Notes: a model not told the origin generated them from the sequence alone. Counted from the stretch's first letter, positions 42,340 to 51,424 are shown. The stretch is 64,000 nucleotides of DNA from Hyphomicrobium sp. (GCF_003987855.1 NZ_RXIZ01000008.1:258853-322852), one strand, 5' to 3'. Program-made: numbers and translations.

Positions 42340-43440
42340 ATGTTTAGCCATCGCGCCACATCCAATACGGCTGCAGTTGCTATCGTAGCGATCCTTCTCG
42401 GGGCCTCGGCGCAAGCCGTACAGGCCTGTACCGGCATTCGTCTCATTGCGGAAGACGGCACCGTCGTTCACGCCCGGACATTAGAATTTGCTACCGATAT
42501 TCACTCCGAACTCATAATGATCCCGCGCGGCTATGCGCGGATTGGCACCACTCCAGACGGAAAAGAAGGACTGAAGTGGACGACAAAGTACGCAAGTGTC
42601 GGAATGAACGGCGTCGGACTTCCGATCTTGTTCGATGGACTTAATGAAAAAGGCTTGGCCGCCGGAATGTTCTACTTTCCGACCTCCGCCGGATACATGC
42701 CCTACACTTCGGGCGACGCGAGCAAGACCATTGCGCAGTGGGAAGTCGCTTCGTGGATTCTGGAGAACTTCGCCAGCGTCGACGAGGTTAAAGCCAACAT
42801 TGCTAGCGTAGTTGTCCCAGCCGTTGTGTTCGCTGGATGGGGCTTCGCGCCCGAGGCCCACTACATCGTGCATGATGCTACAGGCAAGAGCATCGTCATC
42901 GAGTATGTGGGTGGTAAGCTCAACGTCTACGACGATGCACTGGGTGTGGTTACGAACTCGCCAGCGTTTGACTGGCATATGACAAACCTTCGCAACTTCG
43001 TGAATTACTCGATGACCAACGCGCCGCCCGTGCATTTAGGGGCCGTCACACTGCTCCCGACGGGCCAGGGTTCGGGCATGGCGGGCCTTCCGGGAGACTT
43101 CACGCCACCGTCGCGTTTTGTTCGAGCGGTCGCCTTCAGTCAGTCGGTCTTTCCGTCAAAGACCGGGCGCGATGCCATGCTGCAAGCCTTCCACATCCTA
43201 AACCAATTCGACATACCAAAAGGTGCCGCCCGCGAGCAGAAAGACGAGCACGGCAACATTCCAGCAGACTATACCTTGTGGACCTCGGCCAGCGATCTCA
43301 AGACAAAGCAGTACTTTTTCCGCACCCACGAGAACAGCCAGATCCGCATGGTCGATCTGATGAAGATGGACATCGATGGCAAGGGCATCGTCAAAATCTC
43401 AATAACGGGCGACGAGGTCATAAAATCGCTAACGCCATGA
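42340..43440 (+). CDS. Choloylglycine-hydrolase (Ntn) family amidase
   Basis: 366 aa; signal peptide ends QAVQA, so cleavage exposes Cys30 (CTGIRLIAEDGTVVHARTLE), the N-terminal nucleophile of the penicillin V acylase/bile salt hydrolase family. Family segments: FATDIHSELIMIPRGYA, YASVGMNGVGLPILFDGLNE, VTNSPAFDWHMTNLRN, and TLWTSASDLKTKQYFFRT near the end. It cleaves linear amide bonds (acyl-homoserine lactones, penicillin V or conjugated acids) in the periplasm. The substrate is unknown. An EF-hand gene follows 17 bp downstream. Confidence 0.92.
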   Translation: MFSHRATSNTAAVAIVAILLGASAQAVQACTGIRLIAEDGTVVHARTLEFATDIHSELIMIPRGYARIGTTPDGKEGLKWTTKYASVGMNGVGLPILFDGLNEKGLAAGMFYFPTSAGYMPYTSGDASKTIAQWEVASWILENFASVDEVKANIASVVVPAVVFAGWGFAPEAHYIVHDATGKSIVIEYVGGKLNVYDDALGVVTNSPAFDWHMTNLRNFVNYSMTNAPPVHLGAVTLLPTGQGSGMAGLPGDFTPPSRFVRAVAFSQSVFPSKTGRDAMLQAFHILNQFDIPKGAAREQKDEHGNIPADYTLWTSASDLKTKQYFFRTHENSQIRMVDLMKMDIDGKGIVKISITGDEVIKSLTP

Positions 43441-43457
43441 ACGGACGCGAGGGTGAC

Positions 43458-43874
43458 ATGCGTTTAAGAACTTTGCTTCTGTTGTCAGGCATTGGATTTC
43501 TGGCCGTTGCAACGCCGATTAGTGCGAGGATATCTTCAGCGGCGATCCTGCATATGCTGGACACGGACAACGATGCCACCGTTGATCTTGCTGAAGCTAA
43601 GCAAGCCGGGGCTGCGGTTTTCGACCGACTCGATTCCGACAAAGATGGCACTTTGAATGTCGACGAACTGAGTGGCCGTCTTACCAAAGAAGAAATCGAG
43701 GCAGGCAACCCAGGTCACAAAGACAATCTAACCAGAGATCAGTACTTGGCGATCGTGGATCTGCGATTCAAAGGCGTCGATTCAAGTCACGATCAAAAAC
43801 TCGACATTCAAGAACTTTCGTCTCCATCTGGCGAGAGCTTGGTCAAACTCATCGTCTATCGCATTCTTATCTAG
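43458..43874 (+). CDS. Exported EF-hand protein
   Basis: 138 aa from ATG 43458 (an in-frame ATG at 43437 overlaps the hydrolase stop). Signal peptide to about residue 23. Two canonical EF loops: residues 35-46 DTDNDATVDLAE and 59-70 DSDKDGTLNVDE, with a third, degenerate one near 114-125 (DSSHDQKLDIQE). It binds Ca2+ or similar ions in the periplasm. In a lanthanide-using methylotroph, EF hands with Asp at loop position 9 (loops 1 and 3) deserve attention, but they lack the Pro at position 2 of lanmodulin. Pairing with the hydrolase suggests a calcium-dependent partner. Confidence 0.85.
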   Translation: MRLRTLLLLSGIGFLAVATPISARISSAAILHMLDTDNDATVDLAEAKQAGAAVFDRLDSDKDGTLNVDELSGRLTKEEIEAGNPGHKDNLTRDQYLAIVDLRFKGVDSSHDQKLDIQELSSPSGESLVKLIVYRILI

Positions 43875-44153
43875 GTCTGCGAATTCTTGCCTTGGGCATG
43901 TGCGGGAATTGCCTTAGACGACCGACTGCCTTCAAAACGCTGCCCTGTGTAGCGGGCAAGCGCGACGCACCACCAAAGGTCCTCGCGGAGATCGTCGCGT
44001 GCAGCAGATAGCGGGTCGTGAGAACCTCTGGCGGCCCGCAGTCATCGGGGCCGCGCGACGCGCCCGCGGTAAGCTCAGCTAGGCCATGGTGAGATAGTTG
44101 TCCCAAGTCGAAAAGCCAACGCTGAATCCTGTGGCGATAGCAGCCGCGCAATT
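43875..44153. other. Short stretch without clear gene
   Basis: About 280 bp; an open frame on the minus strand exists but its sequence is Arg-rich and unstructured, typical of chance. Nothing else seen. Confidence 0.4.
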
Positions 44154-44330
44154 TCAGCGCCCCGATTTCTCGAGATAATCAACTGCAGGAACCTTGCCTT
44201 CTTTGTCGGGAATAAACGCACTTAGCCTATCGAACTGAGGCACCGTCATTCGCGCTGGCATCAACCACAAAAGCGCCTCCGCGGCACCAGTCACGGGTGC
44301 CGCGATAAGAGCGATCGGTGTCCAGTTCAT
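44154..44330 (-). CDS. Possible small membrane-associated protein
   Basis: 58 codons from ATG 44330: MNWTPIALIAAPVTGAAEAL, then LWLMPARMTVPQFDRLSAF. One hydrophobic helix and a polar tail. Protein-like composition, weak ribosome site, no family recognised. Confidence 0.35.
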   Translation of the reverse strand: MNWTPIALIAAPVTGAAEALLWLMPARMTVPQFDRLSAFIPDKEGKVPAVDYLEKSGR

Positions 44331-44417
44331 AGCATTCAACCCTGCGATCGCTCGTTCGCCGCGAACGTAGAACGAACTGTGATTGCAAACCAGATCAGGT
44401 CGAAACAAGCTAAGTAT

Positions 44418-44494
44418 TGGCGATCCCGGCAGGACTTGAACCTGCGACCCTCTGCTTAGAAGGCAGATGCTCTATCCAACTGAGCTACGGGATC
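44418..44494 (-). tRNA. tRNA-Arg (anticodon TCT)
   Basis: The minus strand gives a full cloverleaf: acceptor GATCCCG / CGGGATC with discriminator G and encoded CCA, D arm GCTC-AGTTGGATA-GAGC, anticodon arm TCTGC-CTTCTAA-GCAGA with anticodon TCT, variable GGGTC, T arm GCAGG-TTCAAGT-CCTGC. It decodes AGA. Length 77 nt including CCA. Confidence 0.97.
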
Positions 44495-44592
44495 GTTGAG
44501 CCAGTCTATACGCGCAAATGCACCGCGGGTGGAAGACGGGTGTTATACCGCATCGATAAAAAAGATGCGGCGTGGCGTCCCCAGTGCTGCCG

Positions 44593-45390
44593 CTAAACGG
44601 CATGAGATGGCGCTCGAGGCACCTTCATATCCTGGATCGACAGCCGCCAGATGCGATAAACTTTCAGGAAACGGAAGCGGGCCTGGATGGCGGCATAGCG
44701 AAACCCTTTGACCCCACCCGTGAAGTGCCGGCGGATGACGTAATATTTGAAGAAGTTCATGGGGTATTCGGACACTAGCCGGACGCTCAAGACACCTACG
44801 GAACTGGGCCTGGCATTCGCAACCTGCAGCCAAGTCCGCTCGTCGAGCTTGCGCTTCATGTCGGCAAACGAGCGCATCGAAAAATGGTGCATCGGCGAGT
44901 TGAACTTCCCCACATCGTAGCCGTCGGTCACGACGGAGTCGTGAACATTGGAGTGCCTAAATCTGACGAAACGGCGATTGTACAGGCGGATATACCAATG
45001 GTCCCGAGGCCAGGGCCTCGGCTGTGCCGAACCGGGGTAGACCATTTGCAGCGGCATTCCGTAGGCGACGAACTCAGGATCACCCGCAGCAAAGACGGCC
45101 GAAATTTCGCGTTGAAGATCGTCTGTTACGACTTCGTCCGCGTCGATGTTGAAGAGCCAATCGTTGCGACAGGCCTCTTCAGCAAAACGCTTCTGGCCGC
45201 CAAATCCCAGCCATGGCTGGGTGATGACCCTGCAGCCCTCTTCCAGCGCCACGGCGACGGTATCGTCGGTGCTTTCGCTATCGACCACGACGACTTCATC
45301 GACCCAGCTGCGAACGGATCGAATTGTGCGCGCGATTCGATCTGCCTCGTTCTTGGAAATGATGAAGCAGGATACCGGAAGCTTACGCAT
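44593..45390 (-). CDS. Family-2 glycosyltransferase (WaaE/KdtX-like)
   Basis: 265 aa. N-terminal GT-A fold: LPVSCFIISKNEADRIARTI, VDEVVVVDSESTDDTVAVA, FNIDADEVVTDD with the DxD-like metal site, then DHWYIRLYNRRFVRFRHSNV typical of WaaE-type beta-glycosyltransferases, and a C-terminal amphipathic/basic part (FKYYVIRRHFTGGVKGFRYA) for membrane binding. It transfers a sugar to lipopolysaccharide core or a similar acceptor at the inner membrane. Stand-alone gene just beyond tRNA-Arg. Confidence 0.88.
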   Translation of the reverse strand: MRKLPVSCFIISKNEADRIARTIRSVRSWVDEVVVVDSESTDDTVAVALEEGCRVITQPWLGFGGQKRFAEEACRNDWLFNIDADEVVTDDLQREISAVFAAGDPEFVAYGMPLQMVYPGSAQPRPWPRDHWYIRLYNRRFVRFRHSNVHDSVVTDGYDVGKFNSPMHHFSMRSFADMKRKLDERTWLQVANARPSSVGVLSVRLVSEYPMNFFKYYVIRRHFTGGVKGFRYAAIQARFRFLKVYRIWRLSIQDMKVPRAPSHAV

Positions 45391-45697
45391 GCAGGGCGGC
45401 CCGCCCCGCGTTTAGCGAGTTCATGTGTTACTCGACGTAATCATGTCATTCGCCCGCAAGATCATAAGCGCTGACGCTGACGGTACGAGAGTTTGTCTGG
45501 CGGAGCAACATACAGCCTGGGACGAACATTGCTGAATGGCGCGAACGACCATCCAGAACCTGGCTTCTCGCATTTTCGGTTCGCAGCTATCGTCTGCTAG
45601 CAGGCGCAACGGGAATATGTATGTATACCTGGATTAGTCTGTCTGGCTGCGCACACCGATCAAGCGCGCGCAGCCGATATTCTAGATCAGCTCATTG
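45391..45697. other. Intergenic, about 300 bp, nothing seen
   Basis: No protein-like frame, RNA gene or hairpin with a U-run could be supported between the glycosyltransferase start and the GlsB-family stop. Confidence 0.4.
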
Positions 45698-45952
45698 CTA
45701 GGCGCGTTTTACGAGCCTGAGCACGAATAACAGTATGATCGCGCCGATGGCTGCAGCGATGATTTCACCGAGGATGCCGCCGCCGAGACGAATTCCCAAA
45801 TAGGGAAACAGCCAACCGGCGATCGCAGCGCCGATAATGCCGACAATGATATCGCCGACAAGTCCGAAGCCGCCGCCGCTCATAATCTGCCCGGCAAGCC
45901 AACCGGCAACCGCGCCGATTAGCAGCCAAATCACCAATACCGTGGGATCCAT
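45698..45952 (-). CDS. GlsB/YeaQ/YmgE-family membrane protein
   Basis: 84 aa with three glycine-rich helices: VIWLLIGAVAGWLAGQIM, GDIIVGIIGAAIAGWLFP and GEIIAAAIGAIILLFVLRLV. This is the transglycosylase-associated (GlsB/YeaQ/YmgE) stress family found in most proteobacteria, often induced in stationary phase or acid. It lies in the inner membrane; molecular function is not known. Upstream I find no GGAAC-type promoter on its strand. Confidence 0.93.
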   Translation of the reverse strand: MDPTVLVIWLLIGAVAGWLAGQIMSGGGFGLVGDIIVGIIGAAIAGWLFPYLGIRLGGGILGEIIAAAIGAIILLFVLRLVKRA

Positions 45953-46164
45953 TTTTTTCTCTCCCTGTCAGCACGCTCACGAATCGAAACTAGGATCATG
46001 ATCCGCGTCAAAACGCGCGCTGACAAGTTTTTGTCTCTTTCGGGAACGGGCAAAGAGATTCGCGCCGAATGCAAGATGTTTCGGTCCCGCGCCGATGCGG
46101 GCGGACGCAGATCAGATGCCGCGTCGCGCCTCCTTTTGTGCAGCCGGAGAGATGCCTCCGTCTG

Positions 46165-48663
46165 TCAGAACTTCACTTTCATGCCGCCGTAGTAGGTTCG
46201 CGGATTGCCCGCGTAGATCGATCCCGAGATCCCCGCCAAGCCTGCAGAGTCGTATCCCACGCGATCGGTGATGTTGTTCGCCGACGCCACGTAGGTCTCA
46301 TCAAAGATATTCTTGATCTCGAAATAGGTCATCAGCGACCGAATGGGGCCGGAGCTGAAGTCCTTATTGTAGTGGATGTTGACATTCACGAGCTCGTAGC
46401 CGGGCGCCGTCAGGAGATTGGCGTTCTCCATGAAGAAGCCGTCATGCCATTCGTATTCGGCGAACGCACCGACGCCTTTGAACGAGCCATTCGGCACGTC
46501 GTAGCTGAGGCGCGTCGTCAACTCATTCGGCGCGACGCCTGGGATCTTGTTCCCGTCGCGGCTATACCGATAGAGTGCTGTGGGCGTTCCCGGCGGAGCG
46601 TTGGGCGGCACTCCAGTCAGGCCTTCCGTGTAGTCGGTGTAGATTTGATCGTCGAAGATATACGATGCCGTCAACCGGAACCCGTGTCCCAGCGCTACAT
46701 CTGCTGACGCTTCAATGCCGCGATGCTCGGAAGCCGGGGCGTTGAACGTGAAGCTTTGCAATCCCGGTCCCGCCGATTGCGAGACAAGCTCATTTCTGAA
46801 GAACTCATAGAAGCCGGTGACGCTGAGCGTAACACCGGGCGCCGGTGTCCAATCGCCTCCCAAATCGAAGCCGACGTTGGTCTGCGACTTGAGATCGGTG
46901 TTGTTGCCTGGCTGGCCAGCGGATGTGACGAACAGGTTTGAAAATTGCGGCGTGCCGTAGCCGGTCCCCACACGCGCGCGCCATTGCCATTCTCGTGTCG
47001 GCGCATAGATCAATCCGAGTTCGGGTGCGACGTTCGTCATCTCGCGGTCGGCGGTGACGAAGTTGGTCCGTATGAGGTTGCCGCTGGTGTTGTAGATGTA
47101 GCCGCGCTGTGCGCCGTCGAGCAGCGTGCGTTCAACGGTTGCTCCGGCGACGACGGAGACGTCGTCGGCCACTCTCACCTCCTGGCGTGCGCGTACGCCG
47201 ACATTAGTCGTCGATCCCGTCTGCTCGGACTGGAGCAGACCGAGCTTCGCGTCGCCACCGGGAGCAACGTTGTAAGTTTTTCCGTCGACTGGAAGGTAAT
47301 TCCAGAAAGCCCCGAGGTAGCCGAGCGTTGGAAGCCCCGCAATCACGGTGCGGTGGCTTACACCGCTGATGAGATTGTACGAGAGATAGTCGCCGATCGC
47401 GCTCGTGGTGCTGGTCGGCTGATTGATGTTGCGGTCGTCAACGACCAGCTGCACCTGGCCTGTTGTTGCGGCGTCGAATGCGTGCTCCCAGCGAAAGCCA
47501 CCCAGTGTGCGACGATCATTGCGGTTCGAGCCCGCCTGTTCAGCTGTCTGCGGGACGGCGTTCGATGATGTTCCGGTCGCAGAGAAATTGTTCGTTGCGC
47601 AGCCCGCCGCTGCGGTGGCCGCTGTTGCACAACCCTTCTGGAACGGATTCTGATTGAATTGATTGAGAGAGGTGCGGAACGGCAGCTCCGTGTCGAGATT
47701 GTTATTGATGAACTTGAACGTGAGCGTATCGGTAGTGGATGGCCGATACGTCAGAAGCGCATTCAGCGTCTGCGTATTGAAATCGCTGTAGCCGAAAAAG
47801 CCATCGCCTCGGACATCACTGGAGAAGACGGACGCTTCCCAATTGTCGCCGCGCTTGCCTCCGAGAACGTAGTTGTTGAGGTAGTTGAAGCTGCCGACAT
47901 CGATGCCGTACTCGATGCCATCGATTGTGCCGCCCGGGTAAGTGCGGAAGTTGATCGCGCCGCCCGTCGCGTAGTTGCCAAACAGCGCAGAGGATGGTCC
48001 GCGCCAGACATCGATACCAGCGTAGGCATGGGGATCGATGAGGTCGCTGCGAGAGAGGCCATCCGGCTGCGTCACCGGAAACCCATCATCGAGGATCACG
48101 ATGTTGCGGATACCGAAGCCGTTACGGGCATTGGAACCACGGATCGAGATGCCGATATCGCGCGGGCCATTACCCTGTTTCAGCGACACGCCGGGAACCT
48201 GGCGGAGAATGTCGGTGACAGAAAAGACCGGCACGTCTTGGAAGAGCTTCATGTTGACGGCGGTGGCCGTCTGGGCGCCGGCGCCGGTTGCGCCGGAAAC
48301 TCCGGCAACGGCGGCTGACGGCGCGCCGGGATTCTCGACCAACGGCTTTGAAGCAGACCCTTGTGCCGGCGAGCCTGCGATTTGCGCTGATGCGCTTGGT
48401 GGAGAGGCGGGGCGCTCTTTCTTCGCGGATTTCGATGGCGTCTTGGCCGAGCCGGAGATTTTTACCTGCGGGGCTGGCGCGGGTTTTACCGCCGCTCCGT
48501 TGGGCTGCTCGACGGTGACCTCGGGCATTGGAACCGCGGCGGGGGATTTGGTCTCTTCGGCACTGGATTCCGACCCATAGGTGAAGATGGACAACGATGA
48601 AAAGGCCGTCGCCGCGACAACGCGGGCGAGCGCCGCACGGATGCCGCTCGATGAAGGTTGCAT
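46165..48663 (-). CDS. TonB-dependent receptor, possibly for copper
   Basis: 832 aa. Signal peptide region followed by a Pro/Ala/Lys-rich spacer (about 40-130), a plug (QVPGVSLKQGNGPRDIGISI, LDDGFPVTQPDGLSR, VWRGPSSALFGNYATGGAIN) and a 22-strand-type barrel ending YYGGMKVKF. One extracellular loop has Cys (FQKGCATAATAAAGCATNN). It imports a ligand across the outer membrane using TonB energy. The DUF2946 gene 96 bp upstream on the same strand suggests copper, as such pairs accompany OprC/NosA-like receptors; substrate remains inference. Confidence 0.9.
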   Translation of the reverse strand: MQPSSSGIRAALARVVAATAFSSLSIFTYGSESSAEETKSPAAVPMPEVTVEQPNGAAVKPAPAPQVKISGSAKTPSKSAKKERPASPPSASAQIAGSPAQGSASKPLVENPGAPSAAVAGVSGATGAGAQTATAVNMKLFQDVPVFSVTDILRQVPGVSLKQGNGPRDIGISIRGSNARNGFGIRNIVILDDGFPVTQPDGLSRSDLIDPHAYAGIDVWRGPSSALFGNYATGGAINFRTYPGGTIDGIEYGIDVGSFNYLNNYVLGGKRGDNWEASVFSSDVRGDGFFGYSDFNTQTLNALLTYRPSTTDTLTFKFINNNLDTELPFRTSLNQFNQNPFQKGCATAATAAAGCATNNFSATGTSSNAVPQTAEQAGSNRNDRRTLGGFRWEHAFDAATTGQVQLVVDDRNINQPTSTTSAIGDYLSYNLISGVSHRTVIAGLPTLGYLGAFWNYLPVDGKTYNVAPGGDAKLGLLQSEQTGSTTNVGVRARQEVRVADDVSVVAGATVERTLLDGAQRGYIYNTSGNLIRTNFVTADREMTNVAPELGLIYAPTREWQWRARVGTGYGTPQFSNLFVTSAGQPGNNTDLKSQTNVGFDLGGDWTPAPGVTLSVTGFYEFFRNELVSQSAGPGLQSFTFNAPASEHRGIEASADVALGHGFRLTASYIFDDQIYTDYTEGLTGVPPNAPPGTPTALYRYSRDGNKIPGVAPNELTTRLSYDVPNGSFKGVGAFAEYEWHDGFFMENANLLTAPGYELVNVNIHYNKDFSSGPIRSLMTYFEIKNIFDETYVASANNITDRVGYDSAGLAGISGSIYAGNPRTYYGGMKVKF

Positions 48664-48759
48664 GCACAGAACCTAACTGATCTGACGATTTCGAGATCAC
48701 GCGCGCTGGCGGAAGCACCGCCGTCGCAACGCAACTCAACAAAGACTAGGAAGAGGTCT

Positions 48760-49131
48760 TCAGATCAGAACTGCCGGAGGTCCGCGCGCTGATTGCGCCC
48801 CGGGCTTTGGTGTCGCGCGAAAAAGTTCGCTCGCAATTGCGTAAGTGACGGCGGCGTAGCGAACCGAATGGACGAGGAGATGCGGTGCACTGCTGAGACC
48901 ATCCACAGCAGCTACCGGCGCATAAGGACACGTGCTCTTGGTATCGGCGTTGGACTGGGCCGGATGCGGAACGCCCTTTTCATCGAGCGTCCAACTTTGA
49001 GGTCCGTGCCCCGTACAAATGACGATTTGCAGTCCGCCGTGCTCGGGCGTGCTGGCAAGCATGAAGCCCATAGGGAGAAGGCTGCGCACCGCGAACGCAA
49101 GGACGATCAGCAGATTTAACGAGCGGTGCAT
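48760..49131 (-). CDS. DUF2946-family protein
   Basis: 123 aa. Membrane-anchor N-terminus (LNLLIVLAFAVRSLLPMGFM) followed by LQIVICTGHGPQSWTLDEKG and STCPYAPVAAVD: the 'R.L.P.GFM', 'I.C...G' and 'CP.A' positions are those of DUF2946, often found with copper genes. Cys residues may bind copper. Likely cotranscribed with the TonB receptor gene downstream. Confidence 0.82.
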   Translation of the reverse strand: MHRSLNLLIVLAFAVRSLLPMGFMLASTPEHGGLQIVICTGHGPQSWTLDEKGVPHPAQSNADTKSTCPYAPVAAVDGLSSAPHLLVHSVRYAAVTYAIASELFRATPKPGAQSARGPPAVLI

Positions 49132-49473
49132 CAGAGAGGACTTTCGCGAGCGAAATCGTGATTGAAAAAACTAGCGGCGCGTCAAGGGGTTCGCAAGGAC
49201 ACTGCAGGGTTGCGCGCAATATCGCTTTGCCGGCGTAGCCTTTGGGTGACGAAAGACGAGCCCCGCCCGCGACAATCGTGCCTTTTTTCTCAGCAACGTC
49301 CGGGCGAACGGCTCAGCTCTTGAGCAAAGGATCGACGTTCACGTTCCAAGACGTGCGGTCGATTTGGAATTGGTCCAAGTGGGCCAGTGGGTTAACGGCG
49401 ACGGCTTTCCGTGGCACACTCCTTGATCTATCTGACCCTATCGCGATCAACAGGCAGAGCAGAGCGTGTCCCC

Positions 49474-50001
49474 GTGAGCCAGGACGATATGCATGGCTAT
49501 ACGGTGGCCTACGAGCGAGAGGAGCTTTCCTTTCCCGTCTACGTGGTTGGCTTCATCGGTGCCGTGCTCGCGACGACAGGGGCCGCGAGCGACAATATCA
49601 TTCTTGTCGCGCTGTCCTTGTTCGCCTTCGGGTTCGCCTATTACAATTACCCTCTGCTCGAGACGGGCAAGCCGCGGATTGGCGCTGGCCAGTACGGTAT
49701 TTTTGCGGAAGGCCTCGGTATTATCGCTTGGAGATCAATCAAGCAGATCGAGCTCATACCGTACGAAGTGCGAGGATCAACCACTAACGAGCTGCGCATT
49801 ACTCTTGAAGAGCCGCTCGACCGGGCGCTGCTCGCAGACTGGCGCAAGCGACCATTCTATCGCTTTCTCATGCGGCTGCCATGGCGCGCAGGGCCGGAAA
49901 ACAGCATCCGCATCCCACTCGATATCTTTGACCGGCCTGCGGACGACATCATGCGGAGTTTCAGCCGCATGAACTCCTTTTTCCGGGCCGGAACCCCTTA
50001 A
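49474..50001 (+). CDS. Membrane protein with PH-like domain
   Basis: About 175 aa from GTG 49474; an ATG at 49489 with AGGA close by is an alternative start, and the frame is open up to 49411. Two TM helices (VYVVGFIGAVLATTGAA, ILVALSLFAFGFAYYNYP) are followed by a cytoplasmic strand-rich domain (GAGQYGIFAEGLGIIAWRSI, then ELRITLEEPLDRALLADW) that looks like a bacterial PH/YdbT-type fold. No function known. The idi gene follows 75 bp downstream. Confidence 0.7.
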   Translation: MSQDDMHGYTVAYEREELSFPVYVVGFIGAVLATTGAASDNIILVALSLFAFGFAYYNYPLLETGKPRIGAGQYGIFAEGLGIIAWRSIKQIELIPYEVRGSTTNELRITLEEPLDRALLADWRKRPFYRFLMRLPWRAGPENSIRIPLDIFDRPADDIMRSFSRMNSFFRAGTP

Positions 50002-50076
50002 GCGCCAGGGGCGAGTGTTCCAGGTGCTATGTCCAGCGGCACGAGATGTGCTAAGGCCCCGCGAGGGATCGAATTC

Positions 50077-50598
50077 ATGCTCAAAGAAGAGGTCATCCTC
50101 GTCGATCGCGAGGATAACGAAACTGGAACTGCCGAAAAGCTCGAGGCTCATCGCTCCGGGCAACTTCATCGTGCGTTTTCGGTAATGGTGTGGGACCCGC
50201 GGGGCCGTCTTTTGCTGCAGCGCCGTCAGGTCGGCAAATATCACTCCGGTGGTCTATGGACCAACACGTGTTGCGGCCACCCGCGCCCCGGTGAGCCTGT
50301 CGGCGATGCTGCAGCGCGCCGGCTTTACGAGGAGATGGGCTTCGTTTCCGAATTGGAGCCGATCGGAACGTTCACGTATCGCGCGGACCTCGATGCCGGC
50401 TTGGTCGAGCACGAGTTCGTGCATGTCTTTCAGGGGGTCTACTCGGGACCGATCGCCCCCAACCCCGAGGAATGCGACGGCTACAGCTGGTCGACCCCGG
50501 AGGTCATCCGCAAGCAGATCGCGGCCGTGCCGGAGTGCTTCAGCGCATGGTTCCGCAAGTACGTCGAGGCCGGCTGGCCAATCGCGCCGCCATCCTGA
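50077..50598 (+). CDS. idi: Isopentenyl-diphosphate delta-isomerase, type I
   Basis: 173 aa Nudix-fold enzyme; start 50077 preceded by AGGG. Active-site Cys66 or Cys65 and H68 in WTNTCCGHPRPGE, Nudix-like metal helix AARRLYEEMGF and the catalytic Glu segment EHEFVHVF (E111, E113). It interconverts isopentenyl and dimethylallyl diphosphate in the cytoplasm, balancing precursors of ubiquinone, hopanoids and carotenoids. Not in an isoprenoid operon here. Confidence 0.95.
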   Translation: MLKEEVILVDREDNETGTAEKLEAHRSGQLHRAFSVMVWDPRGRLLLQRRQVGKYHSGGLWTNTCCGHPRPGEPVGDAAARRLYEEMGFVSELEPIGTFTYRADLDAGLVEHEFVHVFQGVYSGPIAPNPEECDGYSWSTPEVIRKQIAAVPECFSAWFRKYVEAGWPIAPPS

Positions 50599-50718
50599 TG
50601 TTCTGCTAGCTTGTATTGCTCCACGCCGAATTCGCTGGGGAGTTGGTCTTCGGCGATTTCGTGCGCGAGCTTAAAAAACGAAAACATTCGCTGCCCGTCA
50701 TCTCTGACTTGCTCGCCG

Positions 50719-51084
50719 CTATTGGCGTGTTGGGTACCTGACCTTCGTCGCGATCGTCTCGGCTTCTTCGATGAGCGCTTCACCGAGGCCCAGCGCCTGA
50801 TCCGCCGTCAGCCCATAGGCAGCATCCTCTTCGAAGCGCAACATCACGACCGGTTCGTGACGGCCATGCCCCACTGCGAACGAATCGGGGAGCTTCGTTA
50901 CGTTACTCTTCGAATTTTCATGGACATGATCGGAAAGAAGAGATGCGAGGCCCGCGACGGCCTCTTCGCTGAGCGAAATCGTACGCGCTTCGCCGGCGAT
51001 ATTGCAGATTGTGATCTCTAGTCGATCATTGACCCGGTCGCGTTCAGAACGAACGAGAAGCTCGGCGCAAAATTTCTCCGGCAT
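50719..51084 (-). CDS. Conserved-looking soluble protein of unknown function
   Basis: 121 aa without signal or TM. Segments such as RLEITICNIAGEARTISLSE and AAYGLTADQALGLGEALIEE alternate strands and helices and have coding-like composition. No family recognised. Single gene between idi and csbD. Confidence 0.7.
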   Translation of the reverse strand: MPEKFCAELLVRSERDRVNDRLEITICNIAGEARTISLSEEAVAGLASLLSDHVHENSKSNVTKLPDSFAVGHGRHEPVVMLRFEEDAAYGLTADQALGLGEALIEEAETIATKVRYPTRQ

Positions 51085-51152
51085 TTACTGAGTCCCCCGG
51101 CGCGAGAATCGCAACGTTGCATTGCCATTCTAATCGCTCGAGGCAAAAAGAA

Positions 51153-51171
51153 AGGCCCAAAATTTGGGCCT
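51153..51171 (-). terminator. Rho-independent terminator of csbD
   Basis: AGGCCC (51153-51158) and GGGCCT (51166-51171) pair; the palindrome extends inward through AAA/TTT. On the minus strand the stem is followed by TTTCTTTTTG, a good U-run, 29 nt after the csbD stop. Confidence 0.85.
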
Positions 51172-51199
51172 CTCCAGTATTAGACTGCCGTTATCTCGA

Positions 51200-51397
51200 T
51201 CAGAGCGAGTCAGACCAGCTATCCAGCTCCTGCTTCGCCTTATCCTTGGCATAGCCATAACGCTTCTGGAGGATACCCTCGAGCTGTTCACGGTTGCCGT
51301 TCACCTGGGCGATGTCATCGTCGGTCAATTGACCCCACTTTTCCTTCACCTTGCCGCTGAACTGCTTCCAGTTGCCTTCGATGCGATCCCAATTCAT
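51200..51397 (-). CDS. csbD: CsbD-family stress protein
   Basis: 65 aa: MNWDRIEGNWKQFSGKVKEK, then WGQLTDDDIAQVNGNREQLE, GILQKRYGYAKDKAKQELD. Textbook CsbD: W-..-G-K-K..WG.LT.DDL..V.G.R..L.G.IQ..YG. Small helical general-stress protein of unknown action. A perfect GGAAC-N17-CGTT promoter lies 28-53 nt before the start and a terminator follows, so it is a single-gene EcfG-type unit. Confidence 0.95.
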   Translation of the reverse strand: MNWDRIEGNWKQFSGKVKEKWGQLTDDDIAQVNGNREQLEGILQKRYGYAKDKAKQELDSWSDSL

Positions 51398-51424
51398 GAC
51401 TAATCTCCTGTGTTGTGGGCATTC

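Noticed and set aside
42122-42388. 88-codon frame before the choloylglycine hydrolase
   Set aside because: No ribosome site or family resemblance, and it overlaps the start of a well-supported gene.
43458-43874. Calling the EF-hand protein a lanmodulin
   Set aside because: The loops lack Pro at position 2, the protein has only two good loops, and it is not beside the xox genes; kept only as an EF-hand protein.
46019-46060. GGAAC near the GlsB-family gene as an EcfG promoter
   Set aside because: It lies on the plus strand, facing away from the gene, and has no CGTT at the right spacing.
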